Assembly: GCA_963575745.1 (NCBI GenBank)
Contig: CAUYUJ010020281.1
Span: 1,106,369-1,131,368, forward strand
DNA: 25,000 bases
Direction of reading: 5' to 3'
Source: Prorocentrum cordatum
Taxonomy: Eukaryota > Sar > Dinophyceae > Prorocentrales > Prorocentraceae
In this document: positions 24,980-25,000 of the stretch, piece by piece
Layout: every line of letters begins with the position of its first letter
How positions within the stretch are numbered: position 1 is the stretch's first letter
Translations under genes and position numbers: made by a program
The notes under the pieces: model-generated
Told to the model about the DNA's origin: nothing
What the model saw: only the letters and a program-made list of their open reading frames with translations
Databases searched by the model: none

Positions 24980-25000
24980 TTTGAGCAGGGACCGACCGTC
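24980..25000. repeat. Repeat family D, copy 4 (cut by window end)
   Basis: TTTGAGCAGGGACCGACCGT matches the first bases of copy 1 at 42 with one mismatch. Confidence 0.7.

Noticed and set aside
1-25000. tRNA, rRNA or spliced-leader genes.
   Set aside because: I scanned for cloverleaf arms, conserved rRNA words and a dinoflagellate-type spliced leader and saw none. A covariance-model search would be needed to exclude them.

Overview
The window looks like nuclear DNA of a eukaryotic alga with a complex, red-derived plastid. It is visibly GC-rich and full of microsatellites, homopolymer runs and small inverted-repeat elements. None of the three gene-like objects I can support is an uninterrupted gene, and all are on the minus strand. 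Two features lean towards a dinoflagellate: several exon junctions are best explained by AG|GC or AG|GA donors paired with AG|G acceptors, often with a short direct repeat at the two borders, and a signal peptide is followed by an F-A-A-P motif. This is inference. I saw no spliced leader, and a haptophyte or other complex alga is not excluded.

Gene 1 (minus, about 11390 to 155, possibly starting at 16352) is a split mitochondrial kinase of the BCKDK/PDK family. I recovered seven exons by motif and frame: the N-terminal four-helix domain (11390-11268, 8916-8787, 8627-8266), the N box (7669-7550), the G1 box DRGGG (5624-5485), the G2 box GYGFGL (1982-1815) and the C-terminal strand block (404-155). 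A candidate presequence exon lies at 16352-16287. Introns range from about 160 bp to several kb and are filled with repeats.

Gene 2 (minus, 24821 to 18175) is a plastid triose-phosphate/phosphate translocator. The whole membrane domain is in one exon (19216-18175). A bipartite plastid presequence lacking its start codon lies at 24821-24649; its donor phase fits the acceptor of the main exon.

Object 3 (minus, 13083-12412) is the 3' end of a LINE-type reverse-transcriptase ORF carrying a restriction-like endonuclease domain. A long fold-back hairpin lies just after its stop.

The rest is repeats. I name family A (ten copies, about 150 bp, ends in TCGGGCSTGTCC), B (two copies, one nested inside an A), C (three), D (four, including both window ends), E (inverted pair) and F (two, each carrying a trinucleotide microsatellite between its inverted repeats), plus several single long inverted-repeat elements (G-M). 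Many sit within about 100 bp upstream of splice acceptors. A low-confidence plus-strand reading frame lies at 23590-24045.
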